Below are positions 8,552-16,650 of a DNA stretch of 64,000 bases, piece after piece. The notes under the pieces are model-generated. The model was not told the origin of the DNA and searched no databases. It saw only the letters and a list, made by a program, of their open reading frames with translations. The stretch comes from Lachnospiraceae bacterium EP-SM-12S-S03. Its GTDB lineage: Bacteria; Bacillota; Clostridia; Lachnospirales; Lachnospiraceae. Made by a program: the position numbers and the translations under genes. The stretch's first letter is position 1; each line of letters begins with the position of its first letter. The stretch is from the NCBI GenBank assembly GCA_020540725.1, contig JAJBSL010000008.1:51020-115019 (forward strand), given 5' to 3'.

Positions 8552-8983
8552 TTATTGCTCTTTTGGTTTTCTCCAAAGCCAGAGTACGGCAACAATTCCC
8601 ATAAGATAAAGAATATTAATGAGTACAGTTGGATTATCTTGAAGCAGATATACAACAATCACAACAGATAACATAGCAAATAACATCTGAAAACCTATAA
8701 ATATCCGTTTTTCTTTCAATTCTTTGGCCTGCTGTATCCTTCTCTCTTTCTCATCTTCCATGCGAAGGTATTCCATCAAATCCTCATCTCTGATTTTCGA
8801 AAGAATCCATTGTTCCCGAGAAAAGACTTCTGCTTTCTCCTTCACTTCCACTTTTCCTGCGGTTTCTTCTTTCACTTCATTTGCTTCTTCTGCTTTTGTT
8901 TCTTCCGTTTTTGTTTCTATCGCTTTTGAAAACTCCGGTATGGTTTCGTCTGTATTTTCTATCATTATCTTATCTTCTGTCAT
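8552..8983 (-). CDS. Charged protein with two C-terminal membrane helices, unknown function
   Basis: About 143 residues. The first 60 are rich in Glu, Lys and Thr (ETKTEETKAEEANEVKEET) and probably disordered. A helical segment follows (REQWILSKIRDEDLMEYLRM), then two membrane helices, IFIGFQMLFAMLSVVIVVYL and INILYLMGIVAVLWLW, with a short basic tail. I start it at the ATG at 8981-8983, because GGAGGA lies 8 bases upstream. The open frame extends to 9082, overlapping the GH32 gene, and would add CGTCYHKRKA; that part has no good ribosome site. I do not recognise a family. Confidence 0.6.
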   Translation of the reverse strand: MTEDKIMIENTDETIPEFSKAIETKTEETKAEEANEVKEETAGKVEVKEKAEVFSREQWILSKIRDEDLMEYLRMEDEKERRIQQAKELKEKRIFIGFQMLFAMLSVVIVVYLLQDNPTVLINILYLMGIVAVLWLWRKPKEQ

Positions 8984-9065
8984 TTTTTCTTCCTCCATCA
9001 CGACTGCTTTTCTTTTATGATAACAAGTTCCACAAAATAATGCAACAATGTCGTCAGGAATACAA

Positions 9066-10520
9066 CTATACAGTTCGGGCATCTTCTATAACAAATTGTC
9101 CGAGATCATATACATACACTTCACCATCCGTTGCAGAATCTAAGAATTCCACTGTCTGCTCTAACCCTTCACTATATACTCTGGTCGTCATTACTTCTTC
9201 TCCATCATTGATAAAAATCTCGATAGCCGAAGTATCAGAAAAGACTCGTACGTTTCTAACGCTCTCAAGCTGAATGGTTCGGCTCCTTCTTCCATGTCCG
9301 CTTTTTCCCATTTTCAGAGCGAATACCTGTTTCCGGTAAATGAGCGTTACATCTTCACGAAGCCTAAGTTCCATCTCAGCACATGCATCTTCTCTTCTTA
9401 TATATAATTCAAAGCAACTATCGGTTGTTTTCCATTGCCCAAAAGATTGGATCGTTGTCGCCTTCTTATTTTTTCTTAAATTTTTCATTTCTTCCAACGG
9501 CGCTTGTATCACTTTCCCATTTTGGAATGTCAGCACTCTTGGCATCGTCAGGGCATGAATCCATTCATAATCTACCGTCGCATCGTTGTCATACTCCGCG
9601 TCCGGAATTCCCATCCAGCCAATCAGAATCCTTCTCCCCTTTTCATCGAGAAATGTTTGTGCGGCATAAATATCAAATCCTTTATCCAATTCATGAAATT
9701 CTCCAAGCTTATATTTTTTCTCTTTGAAATCCATCTCTATTGGGAACCAGCCACACTGATACACATTCTGATAATTATGTCCTTCTTGCTCCAGGCCTTG
9801 CGGACAAGCCATGAGAATTTTCTGACCGGATAGTTCAAACAGGTCCGGGCATTCCCACATATAACCAAATTTTTCTTTTGGTTGAATTCTGTCAAAGTAT
9901 GTCCAGGTTTCCAAATCTTCCGATTCAAATAAGAGTACACATCCTTTTGATTCCCGATCTCTTGCACCTTGCACCATATAGTATCTGCCGTCCTGCACAA
10001 ATACTTTCGGATCACGCACATGCTTTGACATATCCGTTGGATAGTCCGTATTCGTCATAAGCAGTTGCTTTTTGCTGGCCTGCATTCCATCTATACTAGT
10101 CAGATGAATCGTGTTCTGTTCTCTTCCTTCCAGAATATAATCATATTCCTGATCCTGCAGTTTTACATTGCCTGTATAGAAGTAGTGAATTTTATCCTCC
10201 GCTACAAATGCAGATCCACTATACACACCATCTCTATCCCAATCGCAATCCGGAAACAGAAATGGATCATGCTCTTGAAAATATATCCAGTCTGTTGTCG
10301 TATAATGTCCCCAAAGTTTCGTTCCCCATCCTGCTAAAAATGGAGTGTACTGAAAATAAATATGATTGATTCCCCGGAATTGACACAGACCATTTGGATC
10401 GTTCATCCATCCGGTAGGCGGCATAAGATGAAAGTGTAGGCGATTTTCATCTTTTCCAACCGTTTCCCGCATATATTGGTAGCTCGGTTTTTTTTCTACA
10501 TACTCTTCTTTGTTCATCAT
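9066..10520 (-). CDS. scrB: Sucrose-6-phosphate hydrolase, glycoside hydrolase family 32
   Basis: A 484-residue cytosolic beta-fructofuranosidase that would split sucrose-6-phosphate delivered by the PTS permease encoded just upstream into glucose-6-phosphate and fructose. The GH32 signatures are present: WMNDPNG (nucleophile Asp41), RDPKVF and WECPDLF (acid/base Glu), in the expected order, followed by a C-terminal beta-sandwich. There is no signal peptide, which fits an intracellular phosphate-sugar substrate. The ATG start overlaps the permease stop by ATGA, indicating translational coupling. Invertase on unphosphorylated sucrose or fructans is a less likely alternative, given the PTS context. 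Confidence 0.9.
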   Translation of the reverse strand: MMNKEEYVEKKPSYQYMRETVGKDENRLHFHLMPPTGWMNDPNGLCQFRGINHIYFQYTPFLAGWGTKLWGHYTTTDWIYFQEHDPFLFPDCDWDRDGVYSGSAFVAEDKIHYFYTGNVKLQDQEYDYILEGREQNTIHLTSIDGMQASKKQLLMTNTDYPTDMSKHVRDPKVFVQDGRYYMVQGARDRESKGCVLLFESEDLETWTYFDRIQPKEKFGYMWECPDLFELSGQKILMACPQGLEQEGHNYQNVYQCGWFPIEMDFKEKKYKLGEFHELDKGFDIYAAQTFLDEKGRRILIGWMGIPDAEYDNDATVDYEWIHALTMPRVLTFQNGKVIQAPLEEMKNLRKNKKATTIQSFGQWKTTDSCFELYIRREDACAEMELRLREDVTLIYRKQVFALKMGKSGHGRRSRTIQLESVRNVRVFSDTSAIEIFINDGEEVMTTRVYSEGLEQTVEFLDSATDGEVYVYDLGQFVIEDARTV

Positions 10521-12415
10521 AATGTATAGTCTTCTATCCCTTCCACTTTTATCTTGTTTTCTTCCTTTTTCTCTGAAACCAGCATGATTACTTCCGAAGA
10601 GTACCCTTTTTTCTCAATGAAACTCTTGTCAAATTCCAGTAAAATATCTCCTGCTTTTACAGATTTTCCTTCTTCCGTTCGGATTGAAAATCCTTCTCCG
10701 TTTAAATTCACTGTATCAACACCACAATGAATCAAAATCCCTGTTCCATCCTCCAATTCAAGTCCGAGTGCATGACCTCCCGGGTATACAAAACCGATTT
10801 TACCATTACATGGTGCAGTTACTTTCACTAAATCATCCGATGGTTTCACCACCACACCGTTCCCAAGTATTTTTTTCGAGAAAGTCTGATCTGAGGATTC
10901 TGTAATCGGAAAAACTTCTCCCTTCACCGGCAGTTTCAATGTAATTTCTTCCTGTGTCTGGTTTACCGGTACTTCTTGTTCTTCCGTCATCTCTTTTGCC
11001 GGTGTAATCTGCTGCCGATCTGCCCCAATTTTTCCAAAGACGATCGTACAAATCGCTCCGATACTCAATGCGATCAGATGCGCAACAATGTAATTCAAAT
11101 ATCCATGATTTGCCGGATTTGCGATTGCAATTCCCGGAACAGCAGTTGTACCAAATCCAAACGCCGTCAGTTTTGAGAAATAAACATATGCGCCTGCCAC
11201 AGCGCCTCCGATACATCCTCCGATCAAAGGATAGCGATATCTTAAGTTTACACCAAAGATTGCAGGCTCACTGATTCCAAATAGTGTTGAAAGAAAACTC
11301 GGAATACATAACTCTCTTGCTTTTAAATTTTTCCAGTTTACAGCAAGATATCCAAGAACAGCACCACCTTGTCCCATTAAAGCAACTGACATAAGTGGAT
11401 TGATAAAGTTTGTACCTGTATCGGCAATAAGCTGCGCCTCAACAGCACCAATGATATGATGCAATCCTGTAATAACCACCAATTGCTGAATACCTGCGAA
11501 CAATGCATAACCTACCGCACCCAGGTGATTGGTTCCCCACACCATTGCACCGGTAATTCCATTGGAGAGAATTCTTCCAACCGGTCCGATTACGGTGAAT
11601 AAAAGTACAGTTGAAATAAAGACAGTTAACAATGGTGCAACCAAAAGTTTGATTACATCCGGTATCTTTTTACTAAAGAAAATGTCAAGTTTCGCAACAA
11701 CATATCCCATCATAAGCGCGATAATGATTCCACCTTGGAATCCGACCAGTTCAATTTTCAATCCAAACAGATTGATGATCTCTGGTTTCACCAGTCCTTG
11801 TGCGGCCTGATATGCATTGGCAAGGGAGCCATCCAGCATAATTGCACCAACTACCATACCAAGTACCGGATTCCCGCCAAAACGTTTCGTAGCAGAATAG
11901 CATACCGCCATCGGTAAAATAGAGAAAATACCGTTTGAAGCAAGACTTACAAGCTTATTAATCGCATACAATGTATCGTATTTTTTTACAATTTCCAATC
12001 CGCCCAATACTCCAGTAAGCCCCATAAGGAGTGCTGCCGCCAAGAGAGCCGGCATAATACCGATGAATACATCCGACAAAGCTTTTACTACTGCTTGTAC
12101 AGGATTTTGTTTCTTTGCACTTTCTGCCTTCAATTCTCCCAAAGACATATTTTCGGTATGTGTATATTTTGCAAACACCTCATACACATCATTCACAACA
12201 CCCGCACCTAGAATAAGCTGCAATTGATTTCCGGCAACAAATGCACCTTTCACTTTATCGATATTTTCCAACTGTTCGATATTGACTTTCTCATTGTCTT
12301 TTAAGACAATTCGAAGCCTTGTCGCACAGTGTGCAGATCCTTGAATGTTATCCATACCGCCCACATTGTTTACAATTTCTTTCGAAATCTTCAAATACTC
12401 TTCTGATTTACTCAT
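10517..12415 (-). CDS. scrA: PTS sucrose-type permease, EIIBCA
   Basis: A 632-residue membrane permease that takes up and phosphorylates sugar. Domain order is B-C-A: EIIB at residues 1-90 with the phospho-Cys30 in GSAHCATRLRIVL; EIIC about 105-460 with many membrane helices and the GLHHIIGAVE and GISEPAIFGVNLRYRYP motifs; and a glucose-type EIIA about 490-632 with phospho-His563 in ILIHCGVDTVNLNG. Sucrose specificity is inferred from the coupled GH32 gene; beta-glucosides or trehalose would be expected beside other hydrolases. The gene is first in the operon, with the promoter and two LacI-type operators directly upstream. Confidence 0.88.
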   Translation of the reverse strand: MSKSEEYLKISKEIVNNVGGMDNIQGSAHCATRLRIVLKDNEKVNIEQLENIDKVKGAFVAGNQLQLILGAGVVNDVYEVFAKYTHTENMSLGELKAESAKKQNPVQAVVKALSDVFIGIMPALLAAALLMGLTGVLGGLEIVKKYDTLYAINKLVSLASNGIFSILPMAVCYSATKRFGGNPVLGMVVGAIMLDGSLANAYQAAQGLVKPEIINLFGLKIELVGFQGGIIIALMMGYVVAKLDIFFSKKIPDVIKLLVAPLLTVFISTVLLFTVIGPVGRILSNGITGAMVWGTNHLGAVGYALFAGIQQLVVITGLHHIIGAVEAQLIADTGTNFINPLMSVALMGQGGAVLGYLAVNWKNLKARELCIPSFLSTLFGISEPAIFGVNLRYRYPLIGGCIGGAVAGAYVYFSKLTAFGFGTTAVPGIAIANPANHGYLNYIVAHLIALSIGAICTIVFGKIGADRQQITPAKEMTEEQEVPVNQTQEEITLKLPVKGEVFPITESSDQTFSKKILGNGVVVKPSDDLVKVTAPCNGKIGFVYPGGHALGLELEDGTGILIHCGVDTVNLNGEGFSIRTEEGKSVKAGDILLEFDKSFIEKKGYSSEVIMLVSEKKEENKIKVEGIEDYTL

Positions 12416-12434
12416 TTCTTACCTCCTGATTTTT

Positions 12435-12446
12435 GGAACCGGTTCC
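12435..12446. promoter_or_regulatory. LacI-family operator, perfect palindrome
   Basis: GGAACCGGTTCC is a perfect 12-bp palindrome with a central CG, typical for LacI-family regulators. It lies 10 bases downstream of the -10 box of the scrA promoter, so bound repressor would block transcription. Confidence 0.8.
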
Positions 12447-12456
12447 TTTTATACTT

Positions 12457-12485
12457 ATTATATTTTCTAGATTTTGCAATGTCAA
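12457..12485 (-). promoter_or_regulatory. Promoter of the sucrose operon
   Basis: On the minus strand there is a consensus -35 TTGACA (12480-12485), a 17-base spacer and a -10 TATAAT (12457-12462). It is flanked on both sides by LacI-type operators. Confidence 0.88.
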
Positions 12486-12512
12486 CAAGGATAGGGCACA
12501 AATTATAATTTC

Positions 12513-12524
12513 GGAATCGGTTCC
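12513..12524. promoter_or_regulatory. Second LacI-family operator
   Basis: GGAATCGGTTCC differs from the perfect operator at 12435 by one base. It lies upstream of the -35 box, 78 bp centre to centre from the first site, a distance suited to repressor looping. Confidence 0.7.
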
Positions 12525-12555
12525 AAAAATCCATTTCCTTTTTTGTGTATTTTAC

Positions 12556-12583
12556 ACAAAAAGAGTTCAAAACGAACTCTTTT
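12556..12583 (-). terminator. Terminator of scrR
   Basis: On the minus strand, AAAGAGTTC and GAACTCTTT form a 9-bp stem and are followed by a short T-run. It is located immediately past the regulator's stop codon. Confidence 0.75.
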
Positions 12584-12588
12584 CAAAT

Positions 12589-13584
12589 CTACCGATTCAT
12601 TGCTTTTACACTTTCTCTTTCGATCAGACGATATGGAATAATCTGCACTTGACTCACCGGCTTTCTCTGAATCATTTGGATCATTGTCTCCGCACTGACT
12701 TCCCCGCAGCTTTTCCAATCAAAATCAACCGTAGAAAGAGGTGGCTGCAGCAGTTCACTCGTCTCATAATTTCCGAAACCGGTGACGTAAACCTGTTGCC
12801 CAATTTGAATATTCTTCTCCGTTAGCACCTTATAAACTCCTTCCGCTATTCTGTCTGTTGCACAGATGATTGCAGAGGGAAGTTCCCTTTCTTCCAAAAT
12901 TCTTCTCATATTTTCTACTGCATCTTCGTAAAAAAAAGTAGTTTCCTCAAATGTAATCTTAGGAACATTGCAGGAATTCAGCCCATCCATAACACCTTGT
13001 TTTCTTTCTTTTCCAACAGCCGGATCTTCTTCCCCCACCCAAAGCATAAGTACATCCAAAGCTCCTTGTCTGCCTATATATTTTCCTATATCTACTCCCG
13101 CATTATAATCATCATATACCACTGAATTGCCATAAAGAAATCTTTGTCCCAGAAACAAGATTGGAATATCTGCCTCTTCTACGATTTTTCTATGACGGTC
13201 TGTAATTCCCGTTGAAAGCACCATCATTCCATCCACATTCATTCTTTTCAATCTTTCCATACATCTGGCTTCTTCTTCCAGGTCATTTCCAGTATGCATG
13301 ATCATTGGTGTATAATTCTCTTTCTTTAAATATTCCACAATCACTTCCACAAGCCGCGGAGTTGTAACAGAGTTAAATCCAGGCACGATCAGTCCTATAA
13401 TATGACTATTCTTTGCACTTAATCTGGCAAATACATTCGGTTCATAATGATTGTCTTCAATTACTTTTTTGATTTTCTGTGCAGTTTCATAGCGCACACT
13501 CCCGCCATTCAAATACCTGGAAACTGTACTTTTCGCTACTCCTGATAGGTGTGCAATATCATTGATCGTCAATTTCTTCTCCAT
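12589..13584 (-). CDS. scrR: LacI-family repressor of the sucrose operon
   Basis: A 331-residue regulator. The N-terminal helix-turn-helix and hinge are clear: TINDIAHLSGVAKSTVSRYL at the start, then KIKKVIEDNHYEPNVFARLS. A periplasmic-binding-protein-like sensor domain follows (HIIGLIVPGFNSVTTPRLVE, CATDRIAEGVYKVL, VYVTGFGNYETSELLQPPL). It sits directly upstream of the sucrose permease gene, with GGAACCGGTTCC-type operators between, so it most likely represses that operon until a sucrose-derived signal binds. It has its own promoter and terminator. The ligand is inferred from context. Confidence 0.88.
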   Translation of the reverse strand: MEKKLTINDIAHLSGVAKSTVSRYLNGGSVRYETAQKIKKVIEDNHYEPNVFARLSAKNSHIIGLIVPGFNSVTTPRLVEVIVEYLKKENYTPMIMHTGNDLEEEARCMERLKRMNVDGMMVLSTGITDRHRKIVEEADIPILFLGQRFLYGNSVVYDDYNAGVDIGKYIGRQGALDVLMLWVGEEDPAVGKERKQGVMDGLNSCNVPKITFEETTFFYEDAVENMRRILEERELPSAIICATDRIAEGVYKVLTEKNIQIGQQVYVTGFGNYETSELLQPPLSTVDFDWKSCGEVSAETMIQMIQRKPVSQVQIIPYRLIERESVKAMNR

Positions 13585-13619
13585 CTTTCTCTAATCCTTT
13601 TGTATTAATATTTGCTCCT

Positions 13620-13648
13620 ATTATACACAGTTTTGTCAAGTTATTCAA
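13620..13648 (-). promoter_or_regulatory. Promoter of scrR
   Basis: On the minus strand there is a -35 TTGAAT (13643-13648), a 17-base spacer and a -10 TATAAT (13620-13625). No GGAACCGGTTCC-type operator is seen here, so autoregulation is not evident. Confidence 0.75.
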
Positions 13649-13670
13649 ATAAAGGTCATGATACGCGCAA

Positions 13671-13706
13671 CAAAAAATGCCGCAAACCTATGGCCTACAG
13701 CATTTC
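13671..13706 (-). terminator. Terminator of the flavodoxin operon
   Basis: On the minus strand, AAATGC and GCATTT form the base of an imperfect stem, with a T-run of six overlapping the 3' arm. It follows the flavodoxin gene by about 60 bases. Confidence 0.6.
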
Positions 13707-13764
13707 CTGTTGAAAATTTTATTAGAGATTTTATTATGAGTCCTGTTACTGATTTTATAAAGTT

Positions 13765-14190
13765 CTATTCTGCCAAGGAAGCTCCTAGCGCCTTACAATT
13801 GGCTATGCCTTCCTCATCTGGTGTTTCATTGCAGATCACACTGTCGCACACTAAGTTCACACTTGCTTCTTTGCATGCATCTTCCCAACTTCTCATCCAT
13901 GCACCATCACCCCATCCGTAAGAACCGAATAAGGCAACTTTTTTCCCTGAAAGCTCCGGTTTACAAGCTTCAAACAGTGGTTCAAATTCCGTTTCTTCTA
14001 ACACTTCATCACCCATTGCCGGGCATCCAAATGCAATCGTACCGAAATCACTCAGCATTTCCGGCGCAAATTCACTGCTCGTATACAACTGTCCATCTGC
14101 ACCACTTTCTTGGATTCCTTGCAGGACAGCTTGAGCCATTGCTTCTGTATTTCCTGTGCCGCTCCAATACACAACTGCTATCTTGTTCAT
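13765..14190 (-). CDS. Flavodoxin
   Basis: A 141-residue FMN electron carrier in the cytosol. The phosphate-binding loop YWSGTGNTEAMA follows the first strand (KIAVVYWSGTG), and the FMN-stacking loops are FGCPAMGDEVLE and GSYGWGDGAWMRSW. Flavodoxins replace ferredoxin when iron is short. That fits here, because the gene is second in an operon with DUF3793 whose promoter carries metalloregulator-like palindromes. It could accept electrons from the same partners that feed Rnf, but this is inference. The ribosome site and ATG at 14188-14190 are clear. Confidence 0.9.
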   Translation of the reverse strand: MNKIAVVYWSGTGNTEAMAQAVLQGIQESGADGQLYTSSEFAPEMLSDFGTIAFGCPAMGDEVLEETEFEPLFEACKPELSGKKVALFGSYGWGDGAWMRSWEDACKEASVNLVCDSVICNETPDEEGIANCKALGASLAE

Positions 14191-14224
14191 GTCGTTCCTC
14201 CTTGTGTCTGTATTGTAATTTATG

Positions 14225-14782
14225 TCAAGCAGCTACAATCAGCTTCTTAACACTCCTTCCCTGTTCCCATAAGCGACTGTATATGTCTGTACATTTCTTA
14301 TAGCGACGAAAGGTTTTCACTGCTTCTTCTTTATTCCCATATACTTTCCAAAATCCCATATAGACAAAATTCTGTCCCGTATTACGAATAAATCCTGTCA
14401 CATCTTCTAACGGATACCCAAGAAACACTCCAATCTCATGGGGAAAATCTTCTTGGGATTCTAGACGGCTTTTCAATATTTCAATTGCTTCATGACAGTT
14501 GCCGCACTCATATCCATATCCGTTAAGAAAATTCAAGATTTGAAAATCTTTCAGTACACGTTCCAAATCCGGAACTCTACAGACATAAATCAATGCCTTC
14601 TGGTTCCTTTTCCGGAGTATCGTCAAATAAAGTCCTTTTTCGTTCATTTCTTCATTCCAATATTGAATGTTTTCCGACAGCTCTTCTTCTGATAGATACG
14701 TGTAATTAAATAAACTGGCCGGCTTTAATGATGCAAGCGTGGGAGCGCAATGCATAATCAGAAATTTCTCGAAATCCTTCAT
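14225..14782 (-). CDS. DUF3793 family protein
   Basis: A 185-residue cytosolic protein. Recognisable segments are the N-terminal IMHCAPTLASLKPASLF, the central YRVPDL-like VCRVPDLERVLKDFQIL, HEIGVFLGYPLEDVTGFI and the tail VYGNKEEAVKTFRRYKKCT. From memory, this family is common in clostridia next to flavodoxin and ferrous-iron genes; its function is unknown. It is first in the flavodoxin operon, 34 bases before it, behind a strong GGAGG site. Two GTTAG-N6-CTAAC palindromes cover its promoter, so it is probably induced by metal (iron or manganese) limitation. Confidence 0.75.
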   Translation of the reverse strand: MKDFEKFLIMHCAPTLASLKPASLFNYTYLSEEELSENIQYWNEEMNEKGLYLTILRKRNQKALIYVCRVPDLERVLKDFQILNFLNGYGYECGNCHEAIEILKSRLESQEDFPHEIGVFLGYPLEDVTGFIRNTGQNFVYMGFWKVYGNKEEAVKTFRRYKKCTDIYSRLWEQGRSVKKLIVAA

Positions 14783-14808
14783 TTTATTTCCTCCGCAAAA
14801 GTATTTAA

Positions 14809-14863
14809 GTTAGTTATTTCTAACTTATGAAGTTAGTATATTCTAACCTAAATAAAAAGTCAA
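14809..14863 (-). promoter_or_regulatory. Flavodoxin operon promoter with two metalloregulator-like boxes
   Basis: On the minus strand, -35 TTGACT (14858-14863) and -10 TATACT (14835-14840) are 17 bases apart. Two GTTAG-N6-CTAAC inverted repeats (14809-14824 and 14832-14847; centres 23 bp apart) lie over the -10/spacer and the start region. The half-site TTAGGTTAG is like DtxR/IdeR boxes. Iron-dependent repression is the likely meaning. Confidence 0.7.
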
Positions 14864-14892
14864 GTACTTTCTTTACTTTTTTTCGATTATAT

Positions 14893-15198
14893 TTAAAGAT
14901 TGTTCCATACTTCTTCTAAATCTGTATCTGCTTCAATTTCTTCTATAATCCGCTTACTGTCCACTGTAGCAATCTTTTCTCCACTTTGATCCATGGCAAT
15001 AAAAACAACAAGCAATACAACCGCAAGAAAAACTCGAAATCCAATTCCTGCTGCTTCAGACTCATTTTCTTCACTTCCATAGATACTTGTATATGCGGCA
15101 CTATATCTCGGGTGCACTGCCGGATTAACATTAGAATTGCTGTATTTCTTTCTTGTCTGCTCTAACAGCTCTTTTCTTCTCTTTTCTGTTTCGTTCAT
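14893..15198 (-). CDS. Small single-helix membrane protein, unknown function
   Basis: About 101 residues. The N-terminus is basic and helical (MNETEKRRKELLEQTRKKYS). A membrane helix GFRVFLAVVLLVVFIAMD lies in the middle, and the acidic C-terminus is SKRIIEEIEADTDLEEVWNN, probably outside. The start is the ATG at 15196-15198, preceded by GGAGGGG; the frame is open further upstream without a ribosome site. I do not recognise the family. It stands alone between the flavodoxin operon and the his fusion gene. Confidence 0.6.
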   Translation of the reverse strand: MNETEKRRKELLEQTRKKYSNSNVNPAVHPRYSAAYTSIYGSEENESEAAGIGFRVFLAVVLLVVFIAMDQSGEKIATVDSKRIIEEIEADTDLEEVWNNL

Positions 15199-15265
15199 AA
15201 TCTTTCCCCTCCGTTCACAATGTATGTTTTTCATAAATAGGGTTGTAAAAGATTTTCCTATACAT

Positions 15266-15304
15266 GAAAAGGACATATATTCTATTACGAATATATGCCC
15301 TTTC
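15266..15304 (-). terminator. Terminator of the HisIE fusion gene
   Basis: GAAAAGGACATATATTC pairs with GAATATATGCCCTTTC, nearly perfectly, around a 6-base loop. On the minus strand the 3' arm ends in TTTTC. It is 40 bases past the his gene stop. The T-run is short. Confidence 0.6.
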
Positions 15305-15343
15305 ATTCCATAATATGAAATTCCGTTTCACCATTTTTCATTT

Positions 15344-16630
15344 CTACCTATCTGCAAGTTCCTGAATTACATCCTCCCACGTAACGCCCCGTTCTGCCAT
15401 AAGAACCATAGCATGATATAAGAAATCTGCAATTTCATACTTGACTTCATCCGGATTTGGATTTTTAGCTGCTATTACGATTTCCGTTGCTCCTTCTCCT
15501 ATTTTTTTTAGAATTTTATCAATCCCTTTATCTAACAGGTAATTTGTATATGACCCTTCTTTGGGGTTCTTCTTTCTGTCCAAAATCGTTTCATAAACAC
15601 ATTCCAATACTCCAAGCAGATTTTCGTCTCTGAAATCCATTTCAAAAAGGGGTGTGCGAAAACATGACGCACTTTCTGCCGCTCTGCAGGCATTGCCCGC
15701 CTGTTTTACTTTTGCAAGCAATGTGGATTTGTCGCAATCCACATTTAAAGCCTTAATGTATTGATACTCTCCGGACACTTCTCCTTTTACCCACATTTCG
15801 TTTTTGTCTCGATTGTAATATGTCATTTTCCCGGTACGGATTGTATTTTCAAATGCTTCTTCATCCATGTAAGAAAACATCAATACTTCCCCCGTCTTAT
15901 AATCCTGTGTAATAACTGATATCAATCCATTTTCGTCTTTCTTAAATTCTGAAAATGGCATGAGACTTTCAAAAGAAGACATCTTAATATCTTCCCGCAT
16001 ACATTTTTCTTTAAATGCAGCAAAATCCATATCCATCTGGTTCACATAGTAACCAGAAAGTCCTTTTACCCCCGGACATTTCAGAATTTTCAGAAGTTCT
16101 TCTTCCTCCTCTGTATTTGTCACGATCACACAAGGAATGTCTGTCACATTCATAACTGAATTAAGATCCAGACGATGCATAAATATCAGACTGCTTGCGT
16201 ACTCTTCAATCAATCTCTGTTGTTTAAAAAGAGTATCAAAATCATTCAAAGATACCGCAATACTTTCTTTTCCAAATCTTTTGGATACTTCAACAAGAAA
16301 CTCCGGCATTTCAGCTTTGGAAAGATTGATCAGCACTCTCTTTGCTCCGGCATAAAGAATCTTTTTGACATCATCCTGATTTTTGATATTCCCACCGGCG
16401 GTCATCGGAATATGGATTTCCCGATTCATCTTCTTCATAGTCTGAATAGATGCTTCATGTTCTTCATCCGTAGATGACAGATCAAACACAATCAATTCAT
16501 CCGCTCCACGGTCATTGTAGTACTTCGCAAGCTCTACAGGATCTTCCGCGATTATTTCCGTATCGCGGAACCATTTTACTGCGTTCCCCTTATCAATAAA
16601 AATGCAGGGAATTAATCTTTTATAACTCAT
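15344..16630 (-). CDS. HisF-like domain fused to HisI-HisE (histidine biosynthesis)
   Basis: A 428-residue three-part protein. Residues 1-215 are a HisF/HisA-like barrel (KRLIPCIFIDKGNAVKWFRD, IPMTAGGNIKNQDDV, GAKRVLINLS). Residues about 225-320 are the HisI phosphoribosyl-AMP cyclohydrolase (GEVLMFSYMDEEAF, VDCDKSTLLAKVKQ, Cys in NACRA and ASCF). About 325-428 is the HisE pyrophosphohydrolase (YTNYLLDKGIDKILKKIGEG, EIADFLYHAMVLM). In the barrel both catalytic Asp of HisF look replaced: Phe where IPCLD has Asp, and Asn in IAVSLN where VAID has Asp. So it is probably not a cyclase. No other his gene is in the window. Confidence 0.85.
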   Translation of the reverse strand: MSYKRLIPCIFIDKGNAVKWFRDTEIIAEDPVELAKYYNDRGADELIVFDLSSTDEEHEASIQTMKKMNREIHIPMTAGGNIKNQDDVKKILYAGAKRVLINLSKAEMPEFLVEVSKRFGKESIAVSLNDFDTLFKQQRLIEEYASSLIFMHRLDLNSVMNVTDIPCVIVTNTEEEEELLKILKCPGVKGLSGYYVNQMDMDFAAFKEKCMREDIKMSSFESLMPFSEFKKDENGLISVITQDYKTGEVLMFSYMDEEAFENTIRTGKMTYYNRDKNEMWVKGEVSGEYQYIKALNVDCDKSTLLAKVKQAGNACRAAESASCFRTPLFEMDFRDENLLGVLECVYETILDRKKNPKEGSYTNYLLDKGIDKILKKIGEGATEIVIAAKNPNPDEVKYEIADFLYHAMVLMAERGVTWEDVIQELADR

Positions 16631-16650
16631 GTTCCAATTCTCCTGTTCTT

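Noticed and set aside
8984..9082. Longer N-terminus of the 8552 gene containing CGTCYHKRKA
   Set aside because: No good ribosome site at the first start; GGAGGA before the ATG at 8981-8983 is better. The CxxC could still be real, so this is not certain.
13620..13640. TTGACA directly before TATAAT as the scrR promoter
   Set aside because: Spacing is only 8 bases; TTGAAT further upstream gives the proper 17.
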